Counted from the stretch's first letter, positions 35,047 to 47,500 are shown. The stretch: 64,000 bases of DNA from Branchiostoma floridae (GCF_000003815.2 NC_049981.1:27055785-27119784); one strand, 5' to 3'. The notes: a model not told the origin generated them from the letters alone. Translations and numbers: made by a program.

Positions 35047-36931
35047 CGTGGATCTATTAGTCAGGGATCCGGCAGAAAAATGTTTAGATTCATAAGACTA
35101 AATGTTGTATCTTTCATTGGTCTGCAACGTTGCCTCAACTGTCACGTCCTACATGTGAACATTTCCTCTCTCCTCTACGGTGCCCTCTAACATTTGATGA
35201 CCCCGAAAGTCAACAATAAGTTACCCATTGCTGGACAACCTCTTGTTGTGTTGGCTTGCTTTGTCCATAGTACCAGTAAATAGAGACAATAATTAATGCA
35301 GTTCTAACTAGAGTTCCACGAACACATACCTTTGCCAAATAAAGTACGTTTGTTATGTAGAATGGTGTCTGTAGACAAATGCGTTACTCATTTCATTATA
35401 TTTTATAATTATATGCTTGGAGTTGGTTTGTAAAATTTCGGAATTAATTATGCAAATAAGGTCCCAATTTACAATTAATCAATATCAAATTGTATCAAGC
35501 ATTGCTTAAGCTATCAGCATACCAAGAATCATGATGATCCTTTCTTGACTTATTCTCTTTCAAAGTCTTTAAATACACCCCTTATACTCTCTTTCCTCTT
35601 TCTCAGTTACATGTGTGACAACGTTGAAACTACTATAATGGAATGCAGTGGATTTATGAACTGTTCATAATCAATTATGCAAATTAGCTGTTAATTTGCA
35701 TAATAAGTATCACATTGTGTAAGTCTTCACTTAGGCTATCTACATGCCAAAAATCGTGACGATTCGTCAACACGTTCGTATTTTCTCATTAATTATGCAA
35801 ATTATCTGTTGATTTCCATAATTGGTATCTCATTATGTAGGTTTTCACTTACGCTACCTACATACCAAAAAAACATGATGATCCGTCAACATGTTCATAT
35901 TTTCTCATTAATTATGCAAATGAGGTCATAATTTGCATAATTGATATCTATTGACATTTCTCTCCTTCTCAGCTACATATGTGACAAGTTTGAAAATCCT
36001 ATCATGGAATGCAGTGGATTTATAAACTTTCCTCATTAATTATGCACATTAGCTGTTGATTTACATAACTAGTATTCCATTATGTAAGTCAACACTCATT
36101 CTATCTACATACCAAAAATCATGAAGATCCGTCAACACGTTGCAGAGTTATTCTCGTCCAAAGTTCGAAAGGAAACCGGCACCTGCAGTACCAAAAAAGC
36201 CGCTAGGGGGCCCAAACTCACAGCACATACTCTCTGCCCCGTGGGCCACCTACCACCCATAAATCATGACCGCAGCATGTCCAGAACACGAGATATAAAA
36301 AAATGAGTTTCCGCTGCAGTACCTTAGCAAGCCGCTAGGGGGCCCATTATCGAACTTGACCTTCGTTTTTCCGACCCCTACCCACCTACCAAATATCATC
36401 AGGATCCATCCAAGGCTTCTCGAGTTATGCTGTTAACACACAGACACACAGACACACAGACACACAAACACGCCCAAAACATAACCTTAGCCATTCTGGC
36501 AAAGGTAATTATATATATATATATTTATATATATATATATAAAACCAAACTATATATGATGATATTGTTATAACGTTACGTACATTGAGTTTAAAAAAAC
36601 TTCCTTACGTAATTATCGTTTTCATATTTAGTCCATAGAGTAGTATCATTTCCAATGTCCTACTTTGTACCTTGTATAATTGTTGTGTGACAAATGTTGT
36701 ACCCTTAGAACAAAGCAATTGTAACAACCTCAAATCCCTATCGAATTTTCGGCAAATAATTGTGACAGAAATAGCTTCTTGTATCTCTCTGGACGAATCT
36801 TTGAGTCAGGAGGCGCCGCAAATATTACCGTGAGTGACCCGGAAGTAAAACACAAACTTGAACGTCGACACCACTACATGTATTGGATTGGGAACCCGTT
36901 GGTATAACTCTAGGTTCGTGTCCTGTTCACG
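35047..36931. other. intergenic region shared by HAO-A and HAO-B
   Basis: The start codons of HAO-A (minus) and HAO-B (plus) face away from each other across this stretch, so both promoters should lie here. The middle, about 35,430-36,510, is occupied by the ATGCAAAT repeat family, leaving only about 400 bp of other sequence next to each gene. I see no clear TATA box. Confidence 0.6.
35430..36510. repeat. ATGCAAAT palindromic repeat between HAO-A and HAO-B
   Basis: Repeated modules contain ATTAATTATGCAAAT, a CATACCAAAAATC phrase, and GATCCGTCAACACGTT or close variants; these recur at about 35,750, 35,870 and 36,110. The right end (TCATCAGGATCCATCCAAGG through CCATTCTGGCAAAGGTAAT) is the inverted counterpart of the start of the 27955 copy. 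A run of ACAGACACAC lies near 36,445. An AT dinucleotide run (36,510-36,540) follows it. Confidence 0.7.
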
Positions 36932-39900
36932 ATGTCTGTGAACGCGCTAACTTCCATCGCGGATTTTGAGAAGTCTGCGCACGAGAAGCTGCCGGATTTT
37001 GCCTGGTCGTACTATAGTCGTACTTCAGACGCCGGACAAACGTACCAAGATAACATCGAGGCCTTCCGACGGTAAGGAGTTAAGATTTAATACAGTTTTC
37101 TGTTTATCATTTCCAGGCAGGACGGTGTCGGGTTCAAAGTCCCGCGAGGATACTTGATACCAAGACTCTCGCCGGCACTGAAATCTTTCTACGTCCCGTC
37201 AGGTACTGACAAATACGTGAAAGAAAGGGCCTATGAAGAACACCGGAGGAGCAATTTATCTAGAGGATATTTCTTGTCCCATGCTGCAAACTTCCGCCCA
37301 TGCTGGAGAGAGCCTTGCTTTATACTAACGATATCACTCTGCGCTACTGCCGGAAGCCGGTGTTCTATCAATCTATGCAGGCCTTACGGTATATATACAG
37401 TAGTACAAATAAGAAGTCCGAGACTTTCTTATCTTTTTAAACTTCTCACAGCCACAACCACAAAAAGCCACAAGTCGTTGAAACTATCGTTGCAACTTGC
37501 GATGTTGACTCTTGCAAACTATGTAAAGAAGACTGACCTTTGGTCCCAACTTCAACCACCGTACACGTGTTCTTTGTTTAGTCTGTGTAACACAAACTCC
37601 GCTGTCCAGGGCTGTAACTGGCCCCTCCCCTAGGGGGCCGACGGTTGTTTGGCGGGCTGCTATAAGCGAGATTTAATCAGGCTATTCTTTGTTGTGCTTT
37701 CACTCGTCACTCGTGCGTACCGACAGCTTAAGAGCCTGTTTGTTTGTTTGTTTATGGTTAGTTATGTCTGAAGTACATAACAGACCAGTACTAAGCATGT
37801 CGTCACATCCCGCTCAGGTACCGCCTCATCCCACGGAACCTCCGTGACGTCTCCATCCGGGACACCTCGGTAACGGTGCTGGGGTCCAACCTAGCCATCC
37901 CAGTAGCCATTGCGCCAACTGCCTTTCACCGTTTTGCTCATCCTAATGCGGAGTTGGCGACCACCAAGGGTAGATTACAATTGTTCATTTATTTGACAAG
38001 TCATCCCCGAAGGCTAATTTTATGGGGAGTCTCAAAGTAAGAGTAACGAAATGGAGCACATAGTACAACTTTCGAATCAACTATGAGGTGCTACTGTTGG
38101 GTTTAACTCCTTCTTTGAAGGCAGTGGTTAATAAACTCTTGTTCCACGTTCTAGGGGTTTGTGACTCTTAGTAGGAACCTAGTATTTTCGCGATCTCCTA
38201 CTTGGTCGATGAAATTTTTGTAACTGTTAGAAATAATCTGTTAATTTCTTTCGGCCTTATATTGAGTACACTGACTAACTAACTAGAACTAACTAACTGA
38301 GAATGCATGCAGTGTAGTGATCGCGCATTTTGGTGACTAGCTCATTCGCAACATTTTGCCGATTGTGATCTTGTTTTTTTTTTTAAATAAAAAAGATCGT
38401 CACTTCAGGCGACCAATTGGAACCAGTCTTTCTCAATAGCCAACAACTTGCGCGGAGTGGTGTATCCGCGTTATTTCCCCGCTTTATTTGTCAACATCAT
38501 GTGCAAACTAGTTACAGTATGCAAAAGGACACTCGCTACGATTACTCGCTGAAAGTCTTGTCTTCTTAATTCTTTTGATCCCAGGGACTGAAACGTTATA
38601 TTTGCTCCATCGGCAATCGTATCAGATATACCAGTTGGGAAAGCATGGATCCGAACAATTTTTCCCATATGCGTACGTGACCAGCCTTAGTTTTTCTGGA
38701 CGTTTTACGTGATGAGTTGGATAATGTTAATTTTTCCATCGTACCCAAGATTCTAAAGTTCATTTCATATTATCATACAAGTCGTCATATTCTGTTTGTC
38801 ACTACATGTTGTATGTTGTTTTCTACCCAGGCGCCACCGCCATGAAAACAGGGATGGTGTTGAGTTCTTGGTCTAACCACTCTCTTGAGGAGGTTGCTGA
38901 AGCGACTCCTCGCGGGATCCGCTGGTTCTATATGCTGTTCTACAAAGACCGTAACCACATGAAACGTCTGCTGGACCGGGCAGAGCGTGCGGGATATAGC
39001 GCCATATTCCTCACCATAGACTCACCTATCTTCCCATTCTCTACTGGCAGGCCTGCCCCCGGGGCTATCCCGGTTCCTCTTAGGTAATTATGAATTCACG
39101 TTCATTTTATACAGAAGGAAATAGAAACCACAGCATAGCAATCATAGCAACTCTCCATAAGATTTATAAGCAAAACGTCCACTTGCTAAGATTCTTGTCT
39201 TTCTCACTAGGTTTCCGAACGTCTTTGACGAAGAACCGCCCCATGCCATCGGTACTGCGGAGTACCGACAGTGTTTGAGAGATGCAGTAAAGGAACCGGC
39301 GACGTGGGAGGACGTGGAGTGGGTCAGGGAGAACACCAGGCTGCCTGTCGTCTTGAAGGGGATTCTCTCAGGTACGATAAGATAGTACATTGTTATACAT
39401 AGATTATCATGGCATGGTTATTCGACATTATCTAATACTAGATTGATCTACTGACTCTACAGAAATAGCCTTAAATCTTATCTACAAACGTGGTAAAGCC
39501 CGTTAAAACACACACACAAATATATTACTACCATCTAAGGCATGTACTTGTTGATAGGTCTTAAATCTTTATGCTACGATGTCTACATTTTTGTTTTCAT
39601 CTCCAAGAGCTTTCCTTGAACTTTTGTCACTAGGAGTAAAGCAAAAAGCATCGAATTGTCTTTTTTTACTCAGCTTTATGATTCAGTATTCGATGGGTAC
39701 TCGGTACTCTATTGTTATTATTATCATGTTGCAATATTATCAGTTACAATATCATTACTGATAATGATATTGTAACTTGACCCACAGCGGACGATGCCAA
39801 GATGGCTGTGGAACGTGGAGTGAACGGCATCTATGTGTCTAACCACGGCGGGAGAGAACTGGACGGTGTGCCGGCAACTGTGAGGAAAATGTTCACTTGT

Positions 39901-41387
39901 TTTATTACTAACTAACTATCCTTCAATGACATAATAGCTTAGTTTGACCAGTGTTTATGTTTATATCTGGTTTTAATCTATCAGGATTACGTAAAAACCA
40001 CTATTCCCTTTCCCCATCAGATAGACGTCCTGCCCGACATCGTCCGTGCTGTGGACGGTAAGGCGGAGGTTTACCTGGACGGAGGGGTCCGGACTGGGAC
40101 GGACGTGCTGAAGGCCTTGGCGCTGGGGGCCAGATGTGTGTTCATCGGCAGGCCCGCACTCTGGGGTTTGGCACATAACGTAAGTTTGATTTACGAGGTT
40201 AGGTCTTAAATAACAAAACATAAAACGAAATATGAAAGGATCCTTCAGTTTTTTTATAGATTTTTTTTAGATAATAAATTTCTTATTTCTCCTAGGGGGA
40301 AGAAGGAGTCCAGCAAGTTCTACAGATTCTGACAGATGAACTCAGCCTGGCCATGGCTAGGACAGGTATGTACTACTAGTCAGTCCGTATCACATGGCCA
40401 GGGCATGTATGTACAACTATTCGGTCCGTATCACATGGCCAGGGCAGGTATGTACTACTAGTCGGTCCGTATCACATGGCCAGGGCAGGTATCCACTACT
40501 AGTCGGTCCGTATCACATGGCTAGGACAGATATGTACTACTAGTCGGTCCGTATCACATGGCTAGGACAGATATGTACTACTAGTCAGTCCGTATCACAT
40601 GGCCAGGGCAGGTATGTACTACTAGTCAGTCCGTATCACATGGCCAGGGCAGGTATGTACTACTAGTCGGTCCGTATCACATGGCTAGGGCAGGTATGTA
40701 CTACTAGTCGGTCCGTATCACATGGCCAGGGCAGGTATGTACTACTAGTCAGTCCGTATCACATGGCCAGGGCAGGTATGTACTACTAGTCGGTCCGTAT
40801 CACATGGCCAGGGCATGTATGTACAACTATTCGGTCCGTATCACATGGCTAGGCCAGGAAAGATATGTGTCCGAGGATAGTCAGACCAGGGCAGGTATGT
40901 ATAGATAGTCAGTTCGCATCATAGAAGAACTTTATTGCACGACAATTGTATATGATACAATGTATGGCAACAACTATAACACTAAGTACAAAACAATGGT
41001 ACATGATTAAGCTTAGCAACCTAATTAACATAACAATAAGGGCTAACATAATTCTTTGGTATAGAATTACAATGGAGTAGGCTATGATCTGCCACGACAG
41101 GCCCGTATCATATGTACGATTAATCAGGAAGTCGTATCACATATGCATGTAGATGTGTAGTATATTTTTTATTAGAACCTGTTCCTACAACAGTATATCT
41201 TAGCATAAATCTTCATGAATTATTTTGAAATCACTTTGTGACATGATTTAAGAACATATTCTTATAATATGATTGTTTCACGTTCCCAGGTTGTTCCAAG
41301 ATATCCGACATCCAGCCGTCACTTGTTGTGCACCAGTCGTATTATGGCATACCACCTGTCAAAGTAGTGCCGAAGTCTAGATATTAG
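36932..41387 (+). CDS. HAO1: HAO-B: (S)-2-hydroxyacid oxidase, glycolate oxidase type
   Basis: Eight exons: 36932-37071, 37818-37969, 38831-39083, 39211-39371, 39788-39879, 40021-40179, 40296-40365, 41290-41387; 374 aa. Intron positions and phases match HAO-A and HAO-C exactly. All introns are GT-AG. Active-site landmarks: Tyr27 (spinach Tyr24 position), Trp111, Tyr135 (spinach Tyr129 position), Lys231, His255 and Arg258 within [15 protein letters not shown] is thus the copy with the most canonical catalytic set. It ends -KSRY, an atypical PTS1-like tail. Intron 7 is a 41-bp minisatellite that repeats the exon-7 end and its splice donor. Intron 4 ends with a 16-bp perfect hairpin just before the acceptor. 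The gene sits between divergent HAO-A and the large foldback element. Confidence 0.92.
39742..39777 (+). repeat. perfect 16-bp hairpin beside a 3' splice site
   Basis: AGTTACAATATCATTA (39742-39757) is exactly complementary to TAATGATATTGTAACT (39762-39777), loop CTGA. It ends 10 nt before the last base of HAO-B intron 4, so it occupies the usual branch-point and polypyrimidine region. Confidence 0.85.
40352..40920 (+). repeat. 41-bp minisatellite spanning the HAO-B exon 7 donor
   Basis: Twelve units of exactly 41 bp (40352-40843) followed by about two degenerate ones. The consensus begins CATGGCCAGGGCAG and continues with GTATGTACTACTAGTC. The first unit includes the last 14 bases of exon 7, and the GT of its GTATGT is the annotated splice donor. 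Later units therefore repeat an exon-end-plus-donor module. Most keep AG|GTATGT; some carry AGATATGT or ATGTATGT instead. Confidence 0.95.
40921..41100 (-). mobile_element. probable retroelement 3' end in HAO-B intron 7
   Basis: The sequence begins GAACTTTATTGCACGACAA, which on the minus strand reads as a tail ending near an AATAAAG polyadenylation-like sequence. This layout is common in antisense LINE or SINE 3' ends. No coding part is recognised. Confidence 0.35.
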
Positions 41388-42060
41388 GTAATAGGACCAA
41401 AGCACACAGAATACAGGCAAACCTGTCAAGTGACTACCTCTACATAAGCACTATATTGTGATCCCTCAGATAACTTTTGCCATTTGTCCACGTAGACCAC
41501 GTTTTATCGATATTTGTTGAATAACCTTCACGCCGTGGCATAACGACTGTGTTGCAAAGCACATCAAAGTCGCTGGAGTCGCTTCATACCCATGTGCCCA
41601 CAGGACATTGCAAAATGCCACAGGGTCGTTTTCCACAGAAGTACACATGAGGAATTTGGCATTTGGCAAATAATGACTTTGACGACCATTGATGTGGTAT
41701 AATCAATCTCTTGTTGTGGCTCAGCCCTGTCCAAAGGGTGTCTTGACTATGTCACATTGTCAGTTAAGATAGACTCAGTGCTGAGGAAACGGGTAGTCAG
41801 TAGAGTGTCCTGTTTCCAGCTTGTTGTTCTGTCTCGTAAGTCCCCACGTAATTTCCCTGCCATTTCCCTGGATCTTTTGGTGCTTCTTCATAAGGTGTAA
41901 AATTCAAGCCTTTGTTTTCTAAATCTAATGAGAGTAATTTAATTTGGACACTACACAGCGCATTGAAATCAAACAACACCGTTTCCAGCATATACGTGAT
42001 ATGGCTCTAGCTGATCATAAAGAAGTGGTCTATCAGACACTAGCGGATACATACTATGAA
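41388..42060. other. HAO-B 3' flank, duplicated beyond HAO-C
   Basis: Parts of this flank, from about 41,510 to 41,840, align with the HAO-C 3' flank at about 59,880-60,230. Examples are GCCGTGGCATAACGA versus GCCGTGGCGTAACGA and GGCATTTGGCAAA versus GGCATTTGGTAAA. The HAO-B/HAO-C duplication therefore extended past the gene. Minus-strand open frames here are weak and unrecognised. Confidence 0.6.
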
Positions 42061-42337
42061 AACTCAATAGTGTGTACAACATCATCTTTATTTCACTCAC
42101 AAACATTTTGAAAAAGGACACGTTTAAAAACACGAATATATACAAGATGAAGGCTAAAAATACACCTCGGACAACCCCTTAGACAGATACACAAAGATCT
42201 GCAGGGCGCAAGGTTAAAAAAGTGGAACTATGCTTCGGCCTTTCAACATTTCAATTGTATACGTCGCTTCTTAATATTGTACAAATGTCATCATTAACAT
42301 ATATTGCACAATCAATCACGTGTATAATATTATCATA

Positions 42338-42721
42338 TCATCGGCTGGAAAACAGCCCGGACGGCGACTCCCATACAGGGTTGTTCCTTGCACAGTATAT
42401 TGTGTACGATGTGCAGAGGGCACAGTGTCCTAACCGGCGCTTTAACTCTCTCACCTCACTGTCCTTCTTACGTACAGGGCATAAGGATTTCAGCTTTTTG
42501 ACATTGTCACTGTTCACCCATCCCCTGCTACCAACCTCTATTGTAACTACTGTAGCACTATAGTCGCTGTGCGAGTTTAACTCTTCCTTCAGCTGTTCAT
42601 ATTTGGCAAGTTTTCTGTCTTCAGCAGCCTGGGCATTTTGCTCATTTTGCTTAACATTAACAGCAATATGATCGCCACAAATGACTAATATTGTACAACG
42701 CATTGCATCCATGTATATCAA
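42338..42721 (-). pseudogene. retroelement protein C-terminal fragment
   Basis: A minus-strand frame ending at 42338 contains KYEQLKEELNSH, ATVVTIEVGSRGWVN and a YCARNNPVW-type ending. The VEVG-RG-V pattern followed by a short helical stretch and a terminal N-P-W segment resembles the tail of reverse-transcriptase polyproteins common in invertebrate retroelements. This is family resemblance only. No catalytic domain is present, so it would be a 5'-truncated fossil. Confidence 0.45.
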
Positions 42722-43557
42722 TGACTAAATTATTTACCGACTCAGTCTCGGAAGATAGACATTTGATATTGTCTTTAAGATTTGATTTAATGTATTGAAA
42801 GTTAGTGGAAGCCAAGTTACATGACGACAGCTCAATTGCCCTATACATGTACTTGAGCATTTTGAAGAAGATCGTAAACGACACAAAATGCACGAACACA
42901 GTGGACCGGTGTAATTACAGTCCAAATCCCTCGCAGATTCGGCCAACAAATGCATACAAAGTAGTCATCTATATATATGGACGAACCATTTGGCTGGAAA
43001 TACCAATGGGTGACCCGGATATAAAACATGACGACCTTGAAGGTCACATAGCATTATTTAGGGGCGACCCGGCAATAGATAGCAGTTTGGCTGTAAAATA
43101 TTGCACCACAGTACTTGAAAAGGTCGTAGTTTTTTTCTGTGCACAAATATTAACAGCGAGGTGGAAACTGTGTTGAATTATAGAAGATTACATCAGCTTT
43201 AAGACAGTATAAGTTGAATTACGATGTTTGTTCGGTTGGCGTATTATTTAAGCCTTGATACTCTTGCCGCTACTGCCAGTGCGTCGGCTGCAGTTCTATG
43301 ACCTCCGCTGGAGGTCAAATAAAAATGGCTTTTAAAAAAGAACGAACCGGCAAATATAAGCACATCTTAAAGTATTTTGTAGGTTATACCTTGAACGTCA
43401 ACATATTAAATTCTTGTAAATTGTGCCTGCACCCTGTTACAAATTTTGAGGCGTCGAACCTCTTTACTTTCGGGTCCTTAACCATGTAAAGCGCCATAGG
43501 CGAAATGCTGTGTCATGCCACCTCAACAACAACCCCGCCGGGGGCTATTGGAGGCCC
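42722..43557. other. fossil HAO-like flank beside the foldback element
   Basis: Around 43,155-43,530 the sequence follows HAO-C intron 1 (56,265-56,520) in the same order: GCGAGGTGGAAACTGTGTTG versus GCGAGGTGGAAACTGTATTG, then GGCTGCAGTT, then a TTGACCATGTAA/TTAACCATGTAA phrase. A phrase near 43,010 (GTGACCCGGATATAAAACA) resembles the HAO-B upstream region near 36,835 (GTGACCCGGAAGTAAAACA). No HAO exon is present between them. It looks like a non-coding remnant of a partial HAO duplication. Confidence 0.5.
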
Positions 43558-43599
43558 GCTATTGGGGGCCAAGTGTTGCAAAATTAAACGTATACATAG

Positions 43600-43800
43600 A
43601 ACGAATTTTCTCTCACACAGAAGGGTTGAAAAAGGTCTCACACACAGACAGATTTTTCTCTCTCACACAACAGTTGAAAAAGGTCGCACACATTGACAGA
43701 TTTTTCTCTCTCACACAACCGTTGGAAAAGGTCGCACACATCGATAGATTTTTCTCTCCCACTCCAAAGTTGAAAAACTTCGCACACAGTCACAGATTTT
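43600..43800 (+). repeat. subterminal 48-bp repeats, left arm
   Basis: About four units with the order GATTTTTCTCTCTCACACAA, then a GTTGAAAAAGG-type segment, then TCGCACACA. The mirror image occupies about 55,100-55,300 in the right arm, partly lost in the N gap. Confidence 0.85.
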
Positions 43801-44539
43801 CAAATATTTTCCTATACCATTCTTCACAAATGTTATAAATGCAAGCATATACAGACGGTTTCTCGGTTCAACATGTACTTTATTCTTCAATATAGAGGCT
43901 ATTATATTGTTTTAGTGAATACCGTGACCGGTATTCAAATCCATTTCTAGTTCAGCATTAATGATACAATGGCCAGCATGACTTTGACTTTTGACCTGTT
44001 ACATAGCTTATATGATTTGCCTTTTTCCCATAGAGACATGTATTTGAAATATACCGTAGCTGGAATGTCTCTGGATTCATAGAATGCACTCACACATGTC
44101 ATATAAGTTGTCCTTCACCGACTCAAACTTGCACGCTCGATATCTTTCTTAGATACTCTTTCCGATCGTTCGTGCAGTCATACATAATATCTGTAAAAAC
44201 AAATATTATCCAAAAACTGAGGCTGAATTTTTTTTCACATACACAGCAAGAAGTTTCTGCAAGTCAGTCACCCTTGGTAAGAAAGCTTAAGGTGGAAAAA
44301 AATCCGTCCCTGAAGAGAACTGTTTAAAAGATCCTTGTTCGGATGTATAAGTACGACGACTTTAAAGTTTTGGGGGTTGATTGCATTCTTCACATAGTGC
44401 AGACACCACGAGAATATATCACGTCAACAAATGTGCAATTTTTTGTCTCAAACACTTGCAGAAATCAACTCTCAAACACATATCGAATTATTCTTTCCAA
44501 AGACAACTATTCTTTGATACAGCAGACATTTTTATTCCG

Positions 44540-47500
44540 ACACACAAACACTAGAATTCTCTCTCACACACAGCACAAAAAGTTCTCTCACTTCGCGAGG
44601 CTTTCCCTGCCAACCCGGCTGTAGGACTGAGCGATTTTTTTCGTCTGAGTGAGAGCGAAATTTGGTCGATGTGAGAGCGCTTTCGGAGTAGTGGAAGAAT
44701 ATCTTGCTTGAGTTTTCTGAACTTCCAAATGGCAATGAACAGTGTTATTTTCTTCATTTTTCAATAATAAACCATTTTAACAATGACATTCTGTTATGTT
44801 ATAGACATTTCCTCGACAATCACTTTATTCCGACACACAACTCAGAAATTCTCTCTCACCCACAGAACAAAAAGTTCTTTCACCTCGGGGGCTTTCCCCG
44901 CCAACCCGGCTGTAGGAGTGAGCGATTTATTTCGTCTGAGTGAGAGCGAAATTTGGTCGATGTGAGAGCGCTTTTGGAGTAGTGGAAGAATAACTTGCTT
45001 GAGTTTTCTTATCTTCTTAAAGGCAATGAACAGCGTCATTTTCTTCAGTTTCCAATAATAAACCTTTTCAAAAATGACATTCTGTTATATTATAGTCGTT
45101 TCCTCGACAATCACTTTATTCCGACACACAACGCAGAAATTCTCTCTCACCCACGGAACAAAAAGTTCTCTCACCTCGGAGGCTTTCCCTGCCGATCAGG
45201 CTGGAGGAGTGAGCGATTTTTTTGGTCTGAGTGAGAGCGAAATTTGGTCGATGTGAGAGCGCTTTTGGAGTAGTGGAAGAATAACTTGCTTGAGTTTTCT
45301 TGTCTTCTTAAAGGCAATGAACAGCGTCATTTTCTTCTGTTTCCAACAATAAACCTTTTCAAAATGACATTCTGTTATATTATAGACATTTCCTCGACAA
45401 TCATATCATTCCGACACACAACGCAGAAATTCTCTCTCACCCACGGAACAAAAAGTTCTCTCACCTCGGGGGCTTTCCCCGCCGATCAGGCTGGAGGAGT
45501 GAGCGATTTTTTCGTCTGAATGAGAGCGAAATTTGGTCGATGTGAGAGCGCTTTCGGAGTAGTTGAAGAATAACTTCATTGAGGTTTATTTAATTAAAAT
45601 GCACAATGATCACTGAAATTTTATTTTGTTTGCAACGATATACATCATACAATAATGATCGCTTATACCAAAGATATTGTCTTGACAATCAATATTATTC
45701 TGACACACAATACTAAAATTCTCTCTCACCCACATTACAAAAAGTTCTCTCACTTCGGGAGGCCTCCCCTGCAAACCCGGATGGAGGAGTGAGCGAATGT
45801 TTGGTCTGGGTGAGAGAGAAAATTGATCGATGTGAGAGTGGTTTCGGAGTAGTGGAAGAATAACTTCCTTAAGTTTTCTTAACTTCTAAAGGGAATGAAC
45901 AGTGTCATTTTCTTCAGTTTCCAATAATAAACCATTTTAACAATGACATTCTGTTATGTTATAGACATTTCGTCGACAATCACTTTATTCCGACACACAA
46001 CGCAGAAATTCTCTCTCACACACAGAACAAAAAGTTCTCTCACTCCGGGAGGCTTCCCTGCCAACGCGGCTGTAGGAGTGAGCGATTTTTTTGGTCTGAG
46101 TGAGTGCGAACTTTGGACGATGTGAGAGCGCTTTCGGAATAGTGCAAGAACAACTTCCTTCATCATTTCTTTACTTCAAACGCATGTTAAACACTGACAT
46201 TTTGTATAGTTTGAAACGATATACATCATACACTAACAATCACTTAAACCAAAGACATTGTCTTGACGATCAGTCTTTTTCCGACACTCAACGCTAAAAT
46301 TCTCTCTCACACACAGAACAAAAAGTTCTCTCACTTCGAGGGCTTTTCCTGCAGACCTGGCCGTAGGAGTGAGCGATTTTTTGGTCTGAGTGAGAGCGAA
46401 ATTTGGTCGATGTGAGAGCGCTTTCGGAATATTGCAAGAACAACTTCCTTCATCATTTCTTTACTTCAAACGCATGTTAAAAAGTGACATTTTGTATAGT
46501 TTGAAACGATATACATCATACACTAACAATCACATAAACCAAAGACATTGTCTTGACAATCAATCTTTTTCCGACACTCAACGCTAAAATTCTCTCTCAC
46601 ACACAGACCAAAAAGTTCTCTCACTTCGGGAGGCTTCCTTGCCAACCCGGCTGTAGGAGTGAGCGCTTTTTTGGGTCTGAGTGAGTGCGAACTTTTGTCG
46701 ATGTGAGAGCGCTTTCGGAGTAGTGAAAAAACAAATTCTTTTAGATCTTTTTACTAAAAACGCAAAATAAACACTGGCATTTTGATCAGTCTGAAACGAT
46801 ATATACCATACAATACCAATCACTTATACCAAATATTAAAGATATTGTCTTGACAATCAATCTTTCTCCGACACACAACGCTGAAATTCTCTCTCACCCA
46901 CAGAACAAAAAGTTCTCTCACTTCGGGAGGCTTCCCTGCCAACGTGGCTGTAGGAGTGAGCGATTTTTTGGGTCTGAGTGAGTGCGAACTTTTGTCGATG
47001 TGAGAGCGCTTTTGGGGTAGTGAAAGAACAACTTCCTTCAGTATTTTTTACTTAAAACCCAAAATAAACGCAGACATTTTGTTTAGTTTGTAACGATATA
47101 CACTATACAATACCAATCACTTATACCAAATATTAAAGATATTGTCTTGACAATCAATCTTTTTCCGACACACAACGCTGAAATTCTCTCTCACATACAG
47201 AACAAAAAGCTCTCTCACTTCGGGAGGCTTCCTTGCCAACCCGGCTGTAGGAGTGAGCGCTTTTTTGGGTCTGAGTGAGTGCGAACTTTTGTCGATGTGA
47301 GAGCGCTTTTGGAGTAGTGAAAGAACAACTTCTTTTAGTATTTTTCACTTAAAACCCAAAATAAACACTGACATTTTATTCAGTTTGTAACGATATACAC
47401 TATACAATACCAATCACTTATACCAAATATTAAAGATATTGTCTTGACAATCAATCTTTTTCCGACACACAACGCTGAAATTCTCTCTCACACACAGACC

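Noticed and set aside
37121-37145. tRNA T-arm-like GGGTTCAAAGTCCCG in HAO-B intron 1
   Set aside because: No acceptor stem, D-arm or anticodon arm can be placed around it.
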